A DNA stretch of 64,000 nt from NCBI GenBank assembly GCA_033765345.1, contig JANRIC010000064.1, forward strand, positions 21,452 to 85,451. The letters are read 5' to 3'. Both the position numbers and the translations under genes were made by a program. The notes beneath the pieces are model-generated. The model ran no database searches and was not told the DNA's origin. It saw only the letters and a program-made list of their open reading frames with translations. Numbering within the stretch: the stretch's first letter is position 1; every line of letters begins with the position of its first letter. The DNA is from JANRIC01 sp033765345. GTDB lineage: Bacteria; Bacteroidota; Bacteroidia; Cytophagales; Microscillaceae. Below are positions 44,599-53,636 of the stretch, piece by piece.

Positions 44599-47500
44599 TC
44601 AATGAACCACCATCAGTTTTTTGATGATTTTTGCAGGATATTGCCCCTCTAAAACCAGTAAATAACAACCCGAAGGAATTTTATGGGTATCCAGAAGAAT
44701 TGTGTGCGCTGATGATTTTTGCAATGAATCTATTTTGGAACTTGCTAACAGTTTGCCCCAAGTATTGCGTAATTCCCATCGGTTTAGTTTCTCTAACCCT
44801 GTATGGATTACTACATAATCGTCTGCAGGATTAGGGAAGATGCGGATTGACGATTCATCCGTCGGTTCCTGGGTTTGGCTTCCTTCTTTTCCATAAATCT
44901 CATTATTTGAAAGGGTATCAACAGCCGTCTGAAGGATTTCTTTGGTTTCAATATCCTGAATGAAAACGACTACAAGGTAAGGAAAATTATCGATCGATGG
45001 GTCTCCAATATCTTCACGTCTAAGATCAGCAGGCCAAGGCAAATAGCTCGGCAGAGAAAAAGTATCTCCAACCTGCAAGCCGTCTGGAAGCGGTATACCT
45101 TGAGGGAAAGGCAAAAACCGCTTTACTACATTTTGATAAATCTTGCCCTGATATTTCACCCCCCTTTTTACAAGAGCCATTCGTACTCGATGCTCGTGAA
45201 GAAATAGCGTCTCGGTTTTTTTCTCTACTTCAAAATTGATAAGATTCAGGGTATTCGCACCAGTTAGCAACTTTAAACGATAAGGTGTAAAATCCAGCTT
45301 TCTTTGGGGAAAGTCTTTTAATAAGTTTTCCAATTTGCCTCTGCTTCCGTCCATTACCGTAAATTCGGGGTCACCGACACCATAATAAAGCTCCTGCAAA
45401 GCACCAATCGCACTTTCAAGGCTAGAATTACGATATAAAGAATCTAAGGAGGGATCGGTATAATAATTAAGCTGAAGGGCAAATGGATCATTTTGTAATA
45501 AAATCTGTAATGAATCGCGTTCTTCCATAGAAGTTTCTTCCGAACCTGCAAAATGCTCCAGCAGTACGATCCGGTCAGCATCCAGTATTTTGAAATCCTG
45601 GAGAGCAATCAGGCTCAAAGTACTACTATCACTTAGACTACTGTAAGCCATACGGAAACGTACAAATTGATCCTCCAAATCGTAAGACTCCAAATTGGAT
45701 TTGATTTCATTCAGTGAGAAGCGCATTTGCTTCCAGCCCTCCGAAAAGCCAGACCAACCCAGTCTGCTTTCATTATTACCTGTCGAGTCTTGAGTACCTG
45801 GTGAAGAAGAAATTCCTCGTTCATTGTACCAATAAGGATTGTTATCAATATCCTCGACCTTACCAAGAGTTTGCCAGGTTTCATCATTGCCCAAAGTATA
45901 CTGAAACACGGCACCATTGACCAATCTGGGGGTATCATACCAGAGCTTGAAAGTGACAAAAGGATTTTTGAAATTTTCCAGAGAAATAAAAGGTGTCTCG
46001 ACCCAGGAGATTTCTCCAGGATTGGCATAATTATTCGCTCCCTGAGTGATCCAGGTATTTTCCAAAAAAGCTTCTTTAAAAGCCTGTTTTTTTTCAGAAT
46101 CGAGGAGATAAAAATTATCTGCTTCCTGAACTGATGCCAATTTCCAACTAGCACTTTTATTGATGGGAGCTCTGATCAATACGGTATCGGCGGAGGGGGT
46201 ACTTGCATTACTCACCAGAAAAACTTCTCCCAAGCGGCTCATTTGACTTGGAATCCAACCTTCATAATCATTGGCATTTGCCTCATAAGGGTTTTCGCCT
46301 GAGAGACCGTCTATGTGTTCGTAAATAGTGAGATTGGTCAGATAAGATTCTTCACAGATAAGGAAATTCGTCGCTCCCAGAGATACATTTTGAGGGTCTA
46401 GCGAAAGACTCAGGGTGTAAGTCCCAGCCTGATCATAATGATAATTGACTGGTCTGGTATCAGAGGGCACACGTACTTCAAAATCCGGGTTTGTGTCCCC
46501 ATCATTTCCATCGAAACCGAAAAGCCATGTTTTATTGACATAAAGCAACGTAGAATCATTGTTTAACTCAAAGTCAGTTCCTTTTGGATCACCCACTCTC
46601 AGATTCTTAACGGCAAATTCGGGTATAAATCGCTCTGGATTTCCTATGCGAATACTTTTGGCCCAATTAAAGTTGCAGCCTCCGCTGGGATTAAGGTCAA
46701 CCGCACTGAGCAATAAGTTGTACTCCCCGGACTTTTGGTATAGATGGGGTGGTGTCTTAAACTCAAAGAAACCTGTCTCTGGATTTTCCACTAAGGTACT
46801 TGATGGATCGATATTGATGGGTTGGGAACCATCGCCGAAGTTAAGGGTATAATTAAAACCATTGTCAGGCCTAAACTGAGGCTGAATCGGCACTGTAAAT
46901 TCAATTCCTGTATTGGGACAATAAATAATATCCGGGAAAAGAATATCAGAAGTAGGCGCATTCACGAGATTAAAGCTTATCATATTGCTTGATGGTTTGA
47001 TGAAGCCATCACAATCTTTTACTTTGAGATCTATGGTATACAAAACGCCTGGCTCCAACTCGGATTTAAGGTTTGATAGATTGAGTGGATACTCGTTTTT
47101 TTTAATTTCAACGCTACGAGGACAGTCAATTCCGAAAAAAATACAAAGAAATATATTGCCCGTTACCGTACCACTGATTGTAAATTCAGGTTCCAACAGG
47201 TTGATCACTTCATCACTAAAAACAAGATTGGAGTTAAACTCCGCCGTGCTATTGATACATACTTCATTGGGTATCTCGTCACTCAGTTGACCATTCAAAG
47301 TAGTAATCTTCAAATCTACAGCACTTAGGTCAGGTATGACTACATAAGTCACTTCGGCATCTTCGCTGATTTTCGTACCGCCAGCATTTTCAATCCTTAC
47401 TTTATAGGTATATGAGCCAGGAGTCTTTAAGGTATCTAGCCCTAATTGGGCTAATGTTGGTTTGGATTGTTGGATAAAAGAAAAAGGCTGTCCACCGATT

Positions 47501-47721
47501 TTCGTTCCATTTGGTCTGTACCAAATAAAATTCCCACTACTCTTGCTACTTTCAATATTAGGGCGGTCGTTTTCCCCGAAGGGAGTCCCTAACTTGGTAC
47601 AAAACTTAGTATTAGTAAGTGTAGGAGCAGGCTCAAGGGCAAGGCTGTTCAAGGGAAAGACAAAAAGCATCAACACAGGAATCAGCCTCCCAAAGAAATA
47701 GCTTGGAATTAGGTTTCTCAT
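44599..47721 (-). CDS. T9SS-exported protein with PKD domains, type A sorting domain
   Basis: This 1040-residue protein has a signal peptide (about 1-28), Ig-like and PKD-type domains in the first 450 residues (NFGDGSQPINI, WLFGFDGNDG, YHYDQAGTYTLSL), and a middle region of about 450 residues that I do not recognise. The middle includes a jelly-roll-like part (ISLENFKNPFVTFKLWYDTP) and an alpha/beta part near 700-820 (VLLEHFAGSEETSMEERD) reminiscent of Omp28-type thioredoxin-like domains. The last 80 residues are a type A sorting domain (IRIFPNPADDYVVIHTG ... YLLVLEG). It should be secreted by T9SS and attached to the cell surface or released. A single-gene unit; no cognate PorP-like gene is adjacent, as expected for type A. 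Confidence 0.82.
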   Translation of the reverse strand: MRNLIPSYFFGRLIPVLMLFVFPLNSLALEPAPTLTNTKFCTKLGTPFGENDRPNIESSKSSGNFIWYRPNGTKIGGQPFSFIQQSKPTLAQLGLDTLKTPGSYTYKVRIENAGGTKISEDAEVTYVVIPDLSAVDLKITTLNGQLSDEIPNEVCINSTAEFNSNLVFSDEVINLLEPEFTISGTVTGNIFLCIFFGIDCPRSVEIKKNEYPLNLSNLKSELEPGVLYTIDLKVKDCDGFIKPSSNMISFNLVNAPTSDILFPDIIYCPNTGIEFTVPIQPQFRPDNGFNYTLNFGDGSQPINIDPSSTLVENPETGFFEFKTPPHLYQKSGEYNLLLSAVDLNPSGGCNFNWAKSIRIGNPERFIPEFAVKNLRVGDPKGTDFELNNDSTLLYVNKTWLFGFDGNDGDTNPDFEVRVPSDTRPVNYHYDQAGTYTLSLSLDPQNVSLGATNFLICEESYLTNLTIYEHIDGLSGENPYEANANDYEGWIPSQMSRLGEVFLVSNASTPSADTVLIRAPINKSASWKLASVQEADNFYLLDSEKKQAFKEAFLENTWITQGANNYANPGEISWVETPFISLENFKNPFVTFKLWYDTPRLVNGAVFQYTLGNDETWQTLGKVEDIDNNPYWYNERGISSSPGTQDSTGNNESRLGWSGFSEGWKQMRFSLNEIKSNLESYDLEDQFVRFRMAYSSLSDSSTLSLIALQDFKILDADRIVLLEHFAGSEETSMEERDSLQILLQNDPFALQLNYYTDPSLDSLYRNSSLESAIGALQELYYGVGDPEFTVMDGSRGKLENLLKDFPQRKLDFTPYRLKLLTGANTLNLINFEVEKKTETLFLHEHRVRMALVKRGVKYQGKIYQNVVKRFLPFPQGIPLPDGLQVGDTFSLPSYLPWPADLRREDIGDPSIDNFPYLVVVFIQDIETKEILQTAVDTLSNNEIYGKEGSQTQEPTDESSIRIFPNPADDYVVIHTGLEKLNRWELRNTWGKLLASSKIDSLQKSSAHTILLDTHKIPSGCYLLVLEGQYPAKIIKKLMVVH

Positions 47722-47751
47722 AGCAAATTGTATTTAAAGGATTTTATACAT

Positions 47752-48381
47752 TTAATTTTCTACACATCGCACGCAAAGTTTACTTGAATTCTTTGGATTC
47801 TGCAAACGTCCTATGGTCATATTATCATCCACATATCTTATAAAAACACTATTATTATCAGTTGGGAATTCTGTGGAAGTCCAGTAATTTACTTCTACAT
47901 TTATCCCCACAAAAACTCCTCCCGTTTCTCTTCCCGATTTTTCAGCCTTAAAAACACCATTTATCAATTCTGCACCTTCATCCGTACCTCTTGATTCCAG
48001 ATCATTCAGCTCGTCGGCAGGGATACCCAAGATGGTTTCCAGGTCTTTCCATTCTTGGTCGGTGGGCAGGTGCCAGCCATTGGGGCAGGCTACTTGAGCG
48101 GCCTGAAAATCATACAATCTGCCGAGGTTTGTGCAGTTCGTATTATTATCATCATAACAAGTAGAAGTACCTGCACTGGGAGTGGCATATTTCAGATTTT
48201 CGCCCATCCATCGCTTATTTCCTACTTTTACGCTTTTGTATTCTTTCCCGTCTCGACTGTCGGTAAAGGGTTCGTCTTGGGTAATGCCTGAGTCTGGTTC
48301 GGGATTGCTATCGCTGCTGCAAGCATTTAATAAAAAAAAAGCAACAAACAGGGTGATTGATTGAAGAATAAAACGTTTCAT
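47752..48381 (-). CDS. FISUMP-domain lipoprotein
   Basis: This 209-residue lipoprotein has a lipobox LLNAC at residues about 17-21 followed by a Ser/Asp-rich tether. The rest is a Fibrobacter succinogenes major paralogous (FISUMP) domain: DSRDGKEYKSVKVGNKRWMG, ENLKYATPSAG, LYDFQAA, CPNGWHLPTDQEWKDLE, YWTSTE and a C-terminal KLCVRCV. The fold is like C-type lectin/formylglycine-generating-type proteins; no catalytic role is known. It lies 30 bases upstream of the 1040-residue T9SS protein on the same strand, so the two may be expressed together. Confidence 0.9.
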   Translation of the reverse strand: MKRFILQSITLFVAFFLLNACSSDSNPEPDSGITQDEPFTDSRDGKEYKSVKVGNKRWMGENLKYATPSAGTSTCYDDNNTNCTNLGRLYDFQAAQVACPNGWHLPTDQEWKDLETILGIPADELNDLESRGTDEGAELINGVFKAEKSGRETGGVFVGINVEVNYWTSTEFPTDNNSVFIRYVDDNMTIGRLQNPKNSSKLCVRCVEN

Positions 48382-48586
48382 ATTTGTAATTGGTTTGAGT
48401 TTTTGTAATAAGTATTAACTTTAATGCAATGTAAAAAAAGTAGTTTTAAAAAACAATATCAATTTATTTTTTTTATTTCATGTTAGGTAAAACATTTTTA
48501 AATCTTAATTTTATAGAATAAAATACATTTTTCTATACATATCAAACGTTATTATAAAAATAAATAAAACAAGTCTTAGAAAACTT

Positions 48587-49057
48587 ATGCAAAATTTTAC
48601 GCTATTCAAGGTTCTTAGAAATATCATTGTGGGGGGAATTTTCCTTGTTTCTTTTCATCCTGCAAATTTAGAAATCACTTGGCTGGATGACTTTCAAAAA
48701 GCTCAGGCATTGGCTCAGGAGCAAAACAAACCTATTTTAATGGTCTTTTCAGGCTCAGATTGGTGCAAGCCTTGCATTTTGCTGGAAAAAGAAGTATTTA
48801 AAAATCAGCTATTTCAACAATTTGCCCAAGATAAGCTCATTTTACTTAAATTAGATTTTCCCCGCCGCCGCAAAAATGAGCTTTCCTCCGAAATCAAGAT
48901 TCAACACGAAACCCTGGCTGAAACTTACAATCCCGAAGGGGCTTTTCCACGGGTGATGCTTTTGGATAAAAGCGGTAAAATCTTGGGAATAATCAATCAC
49001 CAAAGCAATCAAACAGAAGAGTTTGTCAATCAAATCAAGAGCTTGATGGATCATTAG
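48587..49057 (+). CDS. Thioredoxin-family protein, membrane-anchored or exported
   Basis: This 156-residue protein has a hydrophobic N-terminus (about 8-24, VLRNIIVGGIFLVSF) that can act as signal or anchor, followed by a thioredoxin fold. The active site is WCKPC near residue 64, in the context FSGSDWCKPCILLEKEVF, typical of DUF255-like periplasmic thioredoxins. The cis-Pro segment appears as AFPRVMLLD near 125. It probably reduces or isomerises disulfides outside the cytoplasm. Similar thioredoxins are often encoded beside DUF4266 and DUF3570 genes, which follow here after one extra outer-membrane gene, so a common maturation pathway is plausible. Confidence 0.9.
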   Translation: MQNFTLFKVLRNIIVGGIFLVSFHPANLEITWLDDFQKAQALAQEQNKPILMVFSGSDWCKPCILLEKEVFKNQLFQQFAQDKLILLKLDFPRRRKNELSSEIKIQHETLAETYNPEGAFPRVMLLDKSGKILGIINHQSNQTEEFVNQIKSLMDH

Positions 49058-49063
49058 ACGGTA

Positions 49064-49208
49064 TATACTAAAGTGAAAATGGTTTTCGGATTTCTTTACC
49101 ATTATTTTGGAAGATGTAAAGAATAAGATGCTCTTTGATGGGCGTAAAACTCAACTTTTTGAAAAAACTTAATACAAAAAATCCGAATTCTAAAATCACT
49201 TTAGTATA
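49064..49208. mobile_element. MITE-like element with 30-bp terminal inverted repeats
   Basis: The left end 49064-49093 and the right end 49179-49208 (read on the other strand) both begin TATACTAAAGTGA and end TTCGGATTT, matching at about 24 of 30 positions. The 145-base element codes for nothing and is flanked by TA on the left, in line with TA-target insertion by IS630/Tc1-like transposases. It sits between the thioredoxin and the outer-membrane gene. Confidence 0.75.
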
Positions 49209-49248
49209 AATATTTTTGTTAAAAGATTTTTATGGATATTTTTACAGT

Positions 49249-49902
49249 ATGAAGTTGAAAACACTCATTTATACCTGGTTCTGCTTTTTACCAGCCAGCT
49301 TATTTGCCCAACATGAAATAACCCCGAGGCTTATTCTTGAACTTTCTTCGGGGGCAGACCTAGGCTGGTGGTTGTATCAGAAAGGTTCTGTGAATAGTTT
49401 TCTGGATCAGGGGCAGGACTATACACATCATTCGGCTACGATCGGTATAGAGCTTGATTTGTTGTATCGGCTTGGTAGGTGGAGGCTGGGGCTTGGGATG
49501 AGCTATGGAGGATTTTTTGAGGATGAGATGAATGGAACACGCAATTCGGAATTTGTAGTGGATGAGTATTTGATTACAGAAGGTGCTGCTGTTCAGTTTT
49601 TTAGATACAATCTACAGGCGGAGTACATATTGATCCAAAAAAATAAATTCAGCTTGGGTCCGCAGATAAAGTATGGTTGGTTTGAGATAAACACTTCACA
49701 TCCTGAAAAGGAAAACTTCGGGTATCGTTCTTATTGGGAAGTAGGACTACAGCATGAATTTAAGCTCAAGAAAATTTACTTGTTTTTTCGTCCGAAATAT
49801 CAAGTTTCTACCATTTTACCCAAGGAAGAAAAACAGCCTGAAGAGAAACATAAAATCTATGGCATCGGTTTACAGATAGGTCTTCGTATAGGAATTAGAT
49901 AA
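49249..49902 (+). CDS. Outer-membrane beta-barrel-like protein, unknown
   Basis: This 217-residue protein begins with a signal peptide (LYTWFC-type hydrophobic core, cleavage near FAQ, residue 21). The mature part is a series of alternating amphipathic strands with many aromatic residues (LYRLGRWRLGLGMSYGGF, LGPQIKYGWFEIN, KIYLFFRPKYQVS), ending IGLQIGLRIGIR, as in small outer-membrane barrels. No further motif is recognised. It starts just after the MITE-like element and ends three bases before the DUF4266 gene. I chose ATG 49249 because it opens the signal peptide. Confidence 0.75.
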   Translation: MKLKTLIYTWFCFLPASLFAQHEITPRLILELSSGADLGWWLYQKGSVNSFLDQGQDYTHHSATIGIELDLLYRLGRWRLGLGMSYGGFFEDEMNGTRNSEFVVDEYLITEGAAVQFFRYNLQAEYILIQKNKFSLGPQIKYGWFEINTSHPEKENFGYRSYWEVGLQHEFKLKKIYLFFRPKYQVSTILPKEEKQPEEKHKIYGIGLQIGLRIGIR

Positions 49903-49905
49903 TTT

Positions 49906-50136
49906 ATGAAAAAATATAACATCTTTTTGGGGAATATTTTGTGCATTTTGTGCGTTTTTGGCTCACTCAGTGCTTGTGTGTCCGTCAAAGCTTATCAAAA
50001 AATGTATCTCAATGACGAAGATATGGAACTCAAAGTAAGACAGATAGAAAACCCGGAAATCAATGCACAATCTTACCGGGAAGGTGCTTCGGGCGGCGAT
50101 AAAGGCAAAACAGGAGGAGGATGCGGCTGCAATTAA
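49906..50136 (+). CDS. DUF4266 lipoprotein with Gly/Cys tail
   Basis: This 76-residue lipoprotein has a signal with lipobox LSAC near residue 24, a conserved first half after the lipid Cys (VSVKAYQKMYLNDEDMELK) and a Gly-rich tail ending GGGCGCN. This combination identifies DUF4266. The family has no known function, and its genes are typically adjacent to DUF3570 genes and thioredoxin-like genes. The two terminal Cys residues in a flexible Gly tail suggest a redox, metal or cofactor site. The stop codon overlaps the DUF3570 start by 16 bases, so translation is coupled. Confidence 0.9.
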   Translation: MKKYNIFLGNILCILCVFGSLSACVSVKAYQKMYLNDEDMELKVRQIENPEINAQSYREGASGGDKGKTGGGCGCN

Positions 50137-51383
50137 AATTTTATCTAGGGCTGATTTTTTGCTTTACCTGTGTGCAGATTTCTTCTGCCCAGGAAGTTAC
50201 TCAGGTGAATGATCCTGCATTAAACGAAACAAATAAATCTCGTGAAGATAGCCTCAGCCCCAAAAAGCCTACGAAACTCAATGAAACCGAAGTCAATTTT
50301 CTGTTCACCTATTATGATCAGGATGGCAACCATTCTCCTGTTACAGGAGGAATCGGCACGGAGGCTTTGACAGACTACTCCTCCACCGTGATTATCTATG
50401 TTCCTTTGGATTCTTCAAGCCGCCTTGGGGTAAACGCTGGCGTAAATTATTATACTTCTGCCTCCACCGACCGAATAGATATAGATATGTCATCAGCATC
50501 GAGTGCCGACATACGCGGGCAGATGTATGTGACTTACAACCAGGAAAAGCCCAATAAACGAAGTCGTTGGTATGTTTCAGGAGGACTAAGCTCGGAGTCG
50601 GATTATTTATCTACTTCTTTGGGTGCAGGTTGGAGTCACGAATCAGCTGATCGAAACCGGGAATTTGGAATAGCCGCACAAATATTTTTGGATCGTTGGC
50701 AGTTGATTTTTCCGGATGAATTACGTGGTGATTCCATCGCTACGGCTGTAAATACCGACCGGCGAAATTCCTACAGTCTTTCACTGACCTATTCGCAAGT
50801 TTTAAGCAGAAGGCTGCAGTTTTCAATCAGCGCAGATTGGGTGTATCAAAGCGGTTTGCTTACTACGCCATTCCACCGGGTGTATTTTCAGGAGCAAGAA
50901 AGTGCTCGCATTGAAAGATTACCAGGTACACGCTTTAAATTTCCATTAGGGCTGCGAGTGCATTATTTTCTGAGCGATTTTTTGATCTTAAAATTTAATT
51001 ATCGCATTTATTGGGACTCTTGGGGCATTTTTGCCAATACTTTTAATATGGAAACCCCTATCAAACTAGGCAATTATTTTACGATTTACCCTTTTTATCG
51101 CTATCACAAACAGTCAGCCACCGAATATTTTGCTTTGTTTAAGCAACATCGCCTCAGCAATCATTTTTATACCTCAGACTTTGATCTTTCATCTTTTGAA
51201 AGTCATAAATATGGTTTGGGGCTTCGGTATTCGCCTTTGTATGGCTTGGGAAGATTTAAATTTCCGAATCAAAAGCACGTAACGATGTTCAAGGCTTTAG
51301 AGCTTCGTTATGCCAATTACACCAGAATTGATGGGCTGGATGCCTTTTTAATGAGCCTTGCCATGACATTTTTAATTCGCTGA
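50121..51383 (+). CDS. DUF3570 outer-membrane protein
   Basis: This 420-residue protein has a signal peptide (about 1-23, ending SSAQ) and a long barrel-like body. Family features include the EVNFLFTYYDQDGNHSPVTGG opening, the SSTVIIYVPLDSS segment and the C-terminal RYSPLYG...LELRYANYTRIDGLDAFLMS region. The closing strands end in aromatic-hydrophobic pattern. DUF3570 proteins are predicted outer-membrane barrels of unknown function linked to DUF4266, thioredoxin and often ApbE flavin transferase genes. No apbE gene is in this window. It overlaps the DUF4266 gene and converges with the OmpA gene four bases away. Confidence 0.92.
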   Translation: MRLQLKFYLGLIFCFTCVQISSAQEVTQVNDPALNETNKSREDSLSPKKPTKLNETEVNFLFTYYDQDGNHSPVTGGIGTEALTDYSSTVIIYVPLDSSSRLGVNAGVNYYTSASTDRIDIDMSSASSADIRGQMYVTYNQEKPNKRSRWYVSGGLSSESDYLSTSLGAGWSHESADRNREFGIAAQIFLDRWQLIFPDELRGDSIATAVNTDRRNSYSLSLTYSQVLSRRLQFSISADWVYQSGLLTTPFHRVYFQEQESARIERLPGTRFKFPLGLRVHYFLSDFLILKFNYRIYWDSWGIFANTFNMETPIKLGNYFTIYPFYRYHKQSATEYFALFKQHRLSNHFYTSDFDLSSFESHKYGLGLRYSPLYGLGRFKFPNQKHVTMFKALELRYANYTRIDGLDAFLMSLAMTFLIR

Positions 51384-51386
51384 GTT

Positions 51387-52115
51387 TTAAAAGCGAATTT
51401 TAACGGGCAAATGTTTGCGTTCATTATACAGTAAGCAATAAACCTCACATATCCTTCGGTCAGACTCCTTGTGTTTGGTATTTGAAAATTGAAACGGCAA
51501 TTCTTCCCCATAAGCCAGACCAGCAAACTCCATTTTGTCCACATAGCGTTGGGTGTGACTTTTGATGTATTGTAAGACTTCTTCCGCTCTTTTTTGAGAA
51601 AGGAGCTTGTTTTGTTCTTTTCTTTCTTCCAAGGGTTGACCATGATAAAAAGGCTGACCATCGCTATACCCCTTGACTTCAATAAGCAAATTGACACTTT
51701 CATCTGGAAAATAAGTACGATGCTGATTGATGTGTTCTTTGATTTGATAGATTACGTGGTCTAGATGTATTTGATTCCAGGCACTTAATTGGAAACTGCC
51801 CGAATGAAACCTCACCTTGGTTTCTGTTTGAATCAAAAAGGATTTTTGAGTCAGGCAGTATATCTCGCGAAGCACCTGAATATGATCCGAGAGCATAATT
51901 TCTTTTTTTTCTTCTGCCATAAAAGGATTAGAAAGTTTATACACTCGCTCTACAGATGCCTGGTCATTTCTGAGGGAGTCCATATATCTTGTTTGCTTTT
52001 TTTCGGGAGAGTTGAATCCATCAAGGAGCGAAGAAGGAAGTTGGGCTTCCAGAGGTGTAAAAACTCCAGTCAGCCATACCAAGATTCCTCCCCAGAGCTT
52101 ATATGTTGTTTTCAT
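51387..52115 (-). CDS. OmpA-family protein
   Basis: This 242-residue protein has a signal peptide (about 1-24, ending LEAQ), a charged helical middle (about 30-75), and a C-terminal OmpA-like domain (about 95-240). Conserved parts are the IEVKGYSDGQPFYH segment near 150, the RAEEVLQYIKSHTQRYVD helix and the final ESDRRICEVYCLL stretch with the RR motif. It probably tethers the outer membrane to peptidoglycan. It is a single-gene unit convergent with DUF3570. ATG 52115 is chosen because the alternative TTG adds only a short polar lead. Confidence 0.85.
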   Translation of the reverse strand: MKTTYKLWGGILVWLTGVFTPLEAQLPSSLLDGFNSPEKKQTRYMDSLRNDQASVERVYKLSNPFMAEEKKEIMLSDHIQVLREIYCLTQKSFLIQTETKVRFHSGSFQLSAWNQIHLDHVIYQIKEHINQHRTYFPDESVNLLIEVKGYSDGQPFYHGQPLEERKEQNKLLSQKRAEEVLQYIKSHTQRYVDKMEFAGLAYGEELPFQFSNTKHKESDRRICEVYCLLYNERKHLPVKIRF

Positions 52116-52353
52116 GCTATTATTTTTTTGGTACAATCATTTTGGTAGACATACGCAATTACAGGGAAGCCTGCTTGCAAGGAGTAAAAAGCAGATGTAG
52201 GCCAGTAAGAAGAAAATTTACAAAAAAAGGAAAAAACAATTTTCAAGCGGGTTTCGGAAAAAACAGCACTCGTCTAAAAGGGTGAATTTTATGAGGAAAC
52301 GGAGAGTTTGTGCAAGCCCACCCTAAAAATAAGCCTGTAAGGAAAAAACAAGT

Positions 52354-53628
52354 TTATTTAAAAAAGTTTAAATCCGATAAATTCGGTTTGTAATCCTTGA
52401 TCAAAGTACACTCATAATCATAAATCAATCTGCCTAAATGAGCCAAAAAAGGAAAACCTTCGCTGAGGTATTCAAACTGATAGTCAAACTTTTGGTTTTT
52501 ATTGACATAAATTACGGCAGAGAGAAAAAACTCAATGCCCTTTTCAAAATCCACAAAATAAGCGCAATCCGACAAATAACCCTCCCACCAACCCACGATA
52601 TTAAAAATCCTCAAATGAGGATTTACCTCCTGATTGACTCGTCCATAATACAAATACTTTTTGTATGTGTCATAATAGCCTTTTTGGGGTTGGTAATCCG
52701 TCCATTCGCCCTCACGAGGGTAACTTCCCAGGGCACGAAGCAAAAAACGGCGATCCCCCTCCCCTATTCGGAATGCCGATTCTTCGCCCTTTAATCCCGG
52801 AAAAACTATATCTACCAGCATTTGGTGGATATGATTGAGTGCGATAAAATTGCTGTACGTGAAATCTTTGGGACCTTTTAGAGATCGCCCAAAATCATCG
52901 ATATAAGCCAGCCCCTTGCCCACTTTCCCAAAAGGCGGATAAAAAGGCTTTGAGTTAAATTGTGCCGCCTGGTAATAAATCTCCTGCAAATCTGCATTGT
53001 AAAACCGAATCGGATTGGTATGACGGTTTTCGCTCGAGTCACAATTATTAAATCTTCGGATAATTCTAGCACTTTGAAAACATTTGTCGTGGAGTTTTTT
53101 CTCGATATAAGCCTGCCCCAAAAACTCATAGACCCTTGAGTAAGCTTCATTATCACTCACCAGAAGCATCTGCTCGATGTATCGAGCCAAGCAGGGGTAT
53201 TTTTTGTCGTTAGGCAGATTAGCCCTTATCTTTTTCTGACAAGCAAAAGCGGAGTCTGTTCCCATACGAGCATATTTATTCACACCAGGCACCAGGATTT
53301 CACCCAGTTTTTCCAAAGCCAGCACTGATACAGGCAATTTGACCAAACTTGCCGGGTTGAAGTAGCGATTTGGATTCAACCGAAAGCTATTTTCCTGTAA
53401 ATGAGGCTTATTCAATGAGTCTCTAAAAATCTGTGTGTAGATAATTTGTACTTCATATCGATCCGGGTTTTGTAATACAGAGGCGAATTGACTTCTTTGT
53501 GAAGACATCAATCGATAGAGCAGGTTTTCGTCCGGTTGGGCAAAGCAGTGTATAGGAAATAAGAACAGATAAAGGCCTAAGAAAAAATGATGTGGCATAT
53601 TTGGGCTTTTTATGCCTAAAACTATCAT
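52354..53628 (-). CDS. Serine hydrolase, class A beta-lactamase-like fold
   Basis: This 424-residue exported protein has a signal peptide (about 10-31) and a class A beta-lactamase/transpeptidase-like domain. The catalytic S-x-x-K is SLVK near residue 93 (NPASLVKLPVSVLALE) and the SDN motif is near 157 (VSDNEAYSRVY). The long insertion and lack of a clear K-T/S-G triad mean that it is not a standard beta-lactamase; peptidoglycan or ester hydrolysis is more likely. It starts 8 bases after the patatin gene on the same strand. ATG 53628 and ATG 53598 are both possible; the second gives a tighter signal peptide. Confidence 0.82.
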   Translation of the reverse strand: MIVLGIKSPNMPHHFFLGLYLFLFPIHCFAQPDENLLYRLMSSQRSQFASVLQNPDRYEVQIIYTQIFRDSLNKPHLQENSFRLNPNRYFNPASLVKLPVSVLALEKLGEILVPGVNKYARMGTDSAFACQKKIRANLPNDKKYPCLARYIEQMLLVSDNEAYSRVYEFLGQAYIEKKLHDKCFQSARIIRRFNNCDSSENRHTNPIRFYNADLQEIYYQAAQFNSKPFYPPFGKVGKGLAYIDDFGRSLKGPKDFTYSNFIALNHIHQMLVDIVFPGLKGEESAFRIGEGDRRFLLRALGSYPREGEWTDYQPQKGYYDTYKKYLYYGRVNQEVNPHLRIFNIVGWWEGYLSDCAYFVDFEKGIEFFLSAVIYVNKNQKFDYQFEYLSEGFPFLAHLGRLIYDYECTLIKDYKPNLSDLNFFK

Positions 53629-53636
53629 TTATCTGG

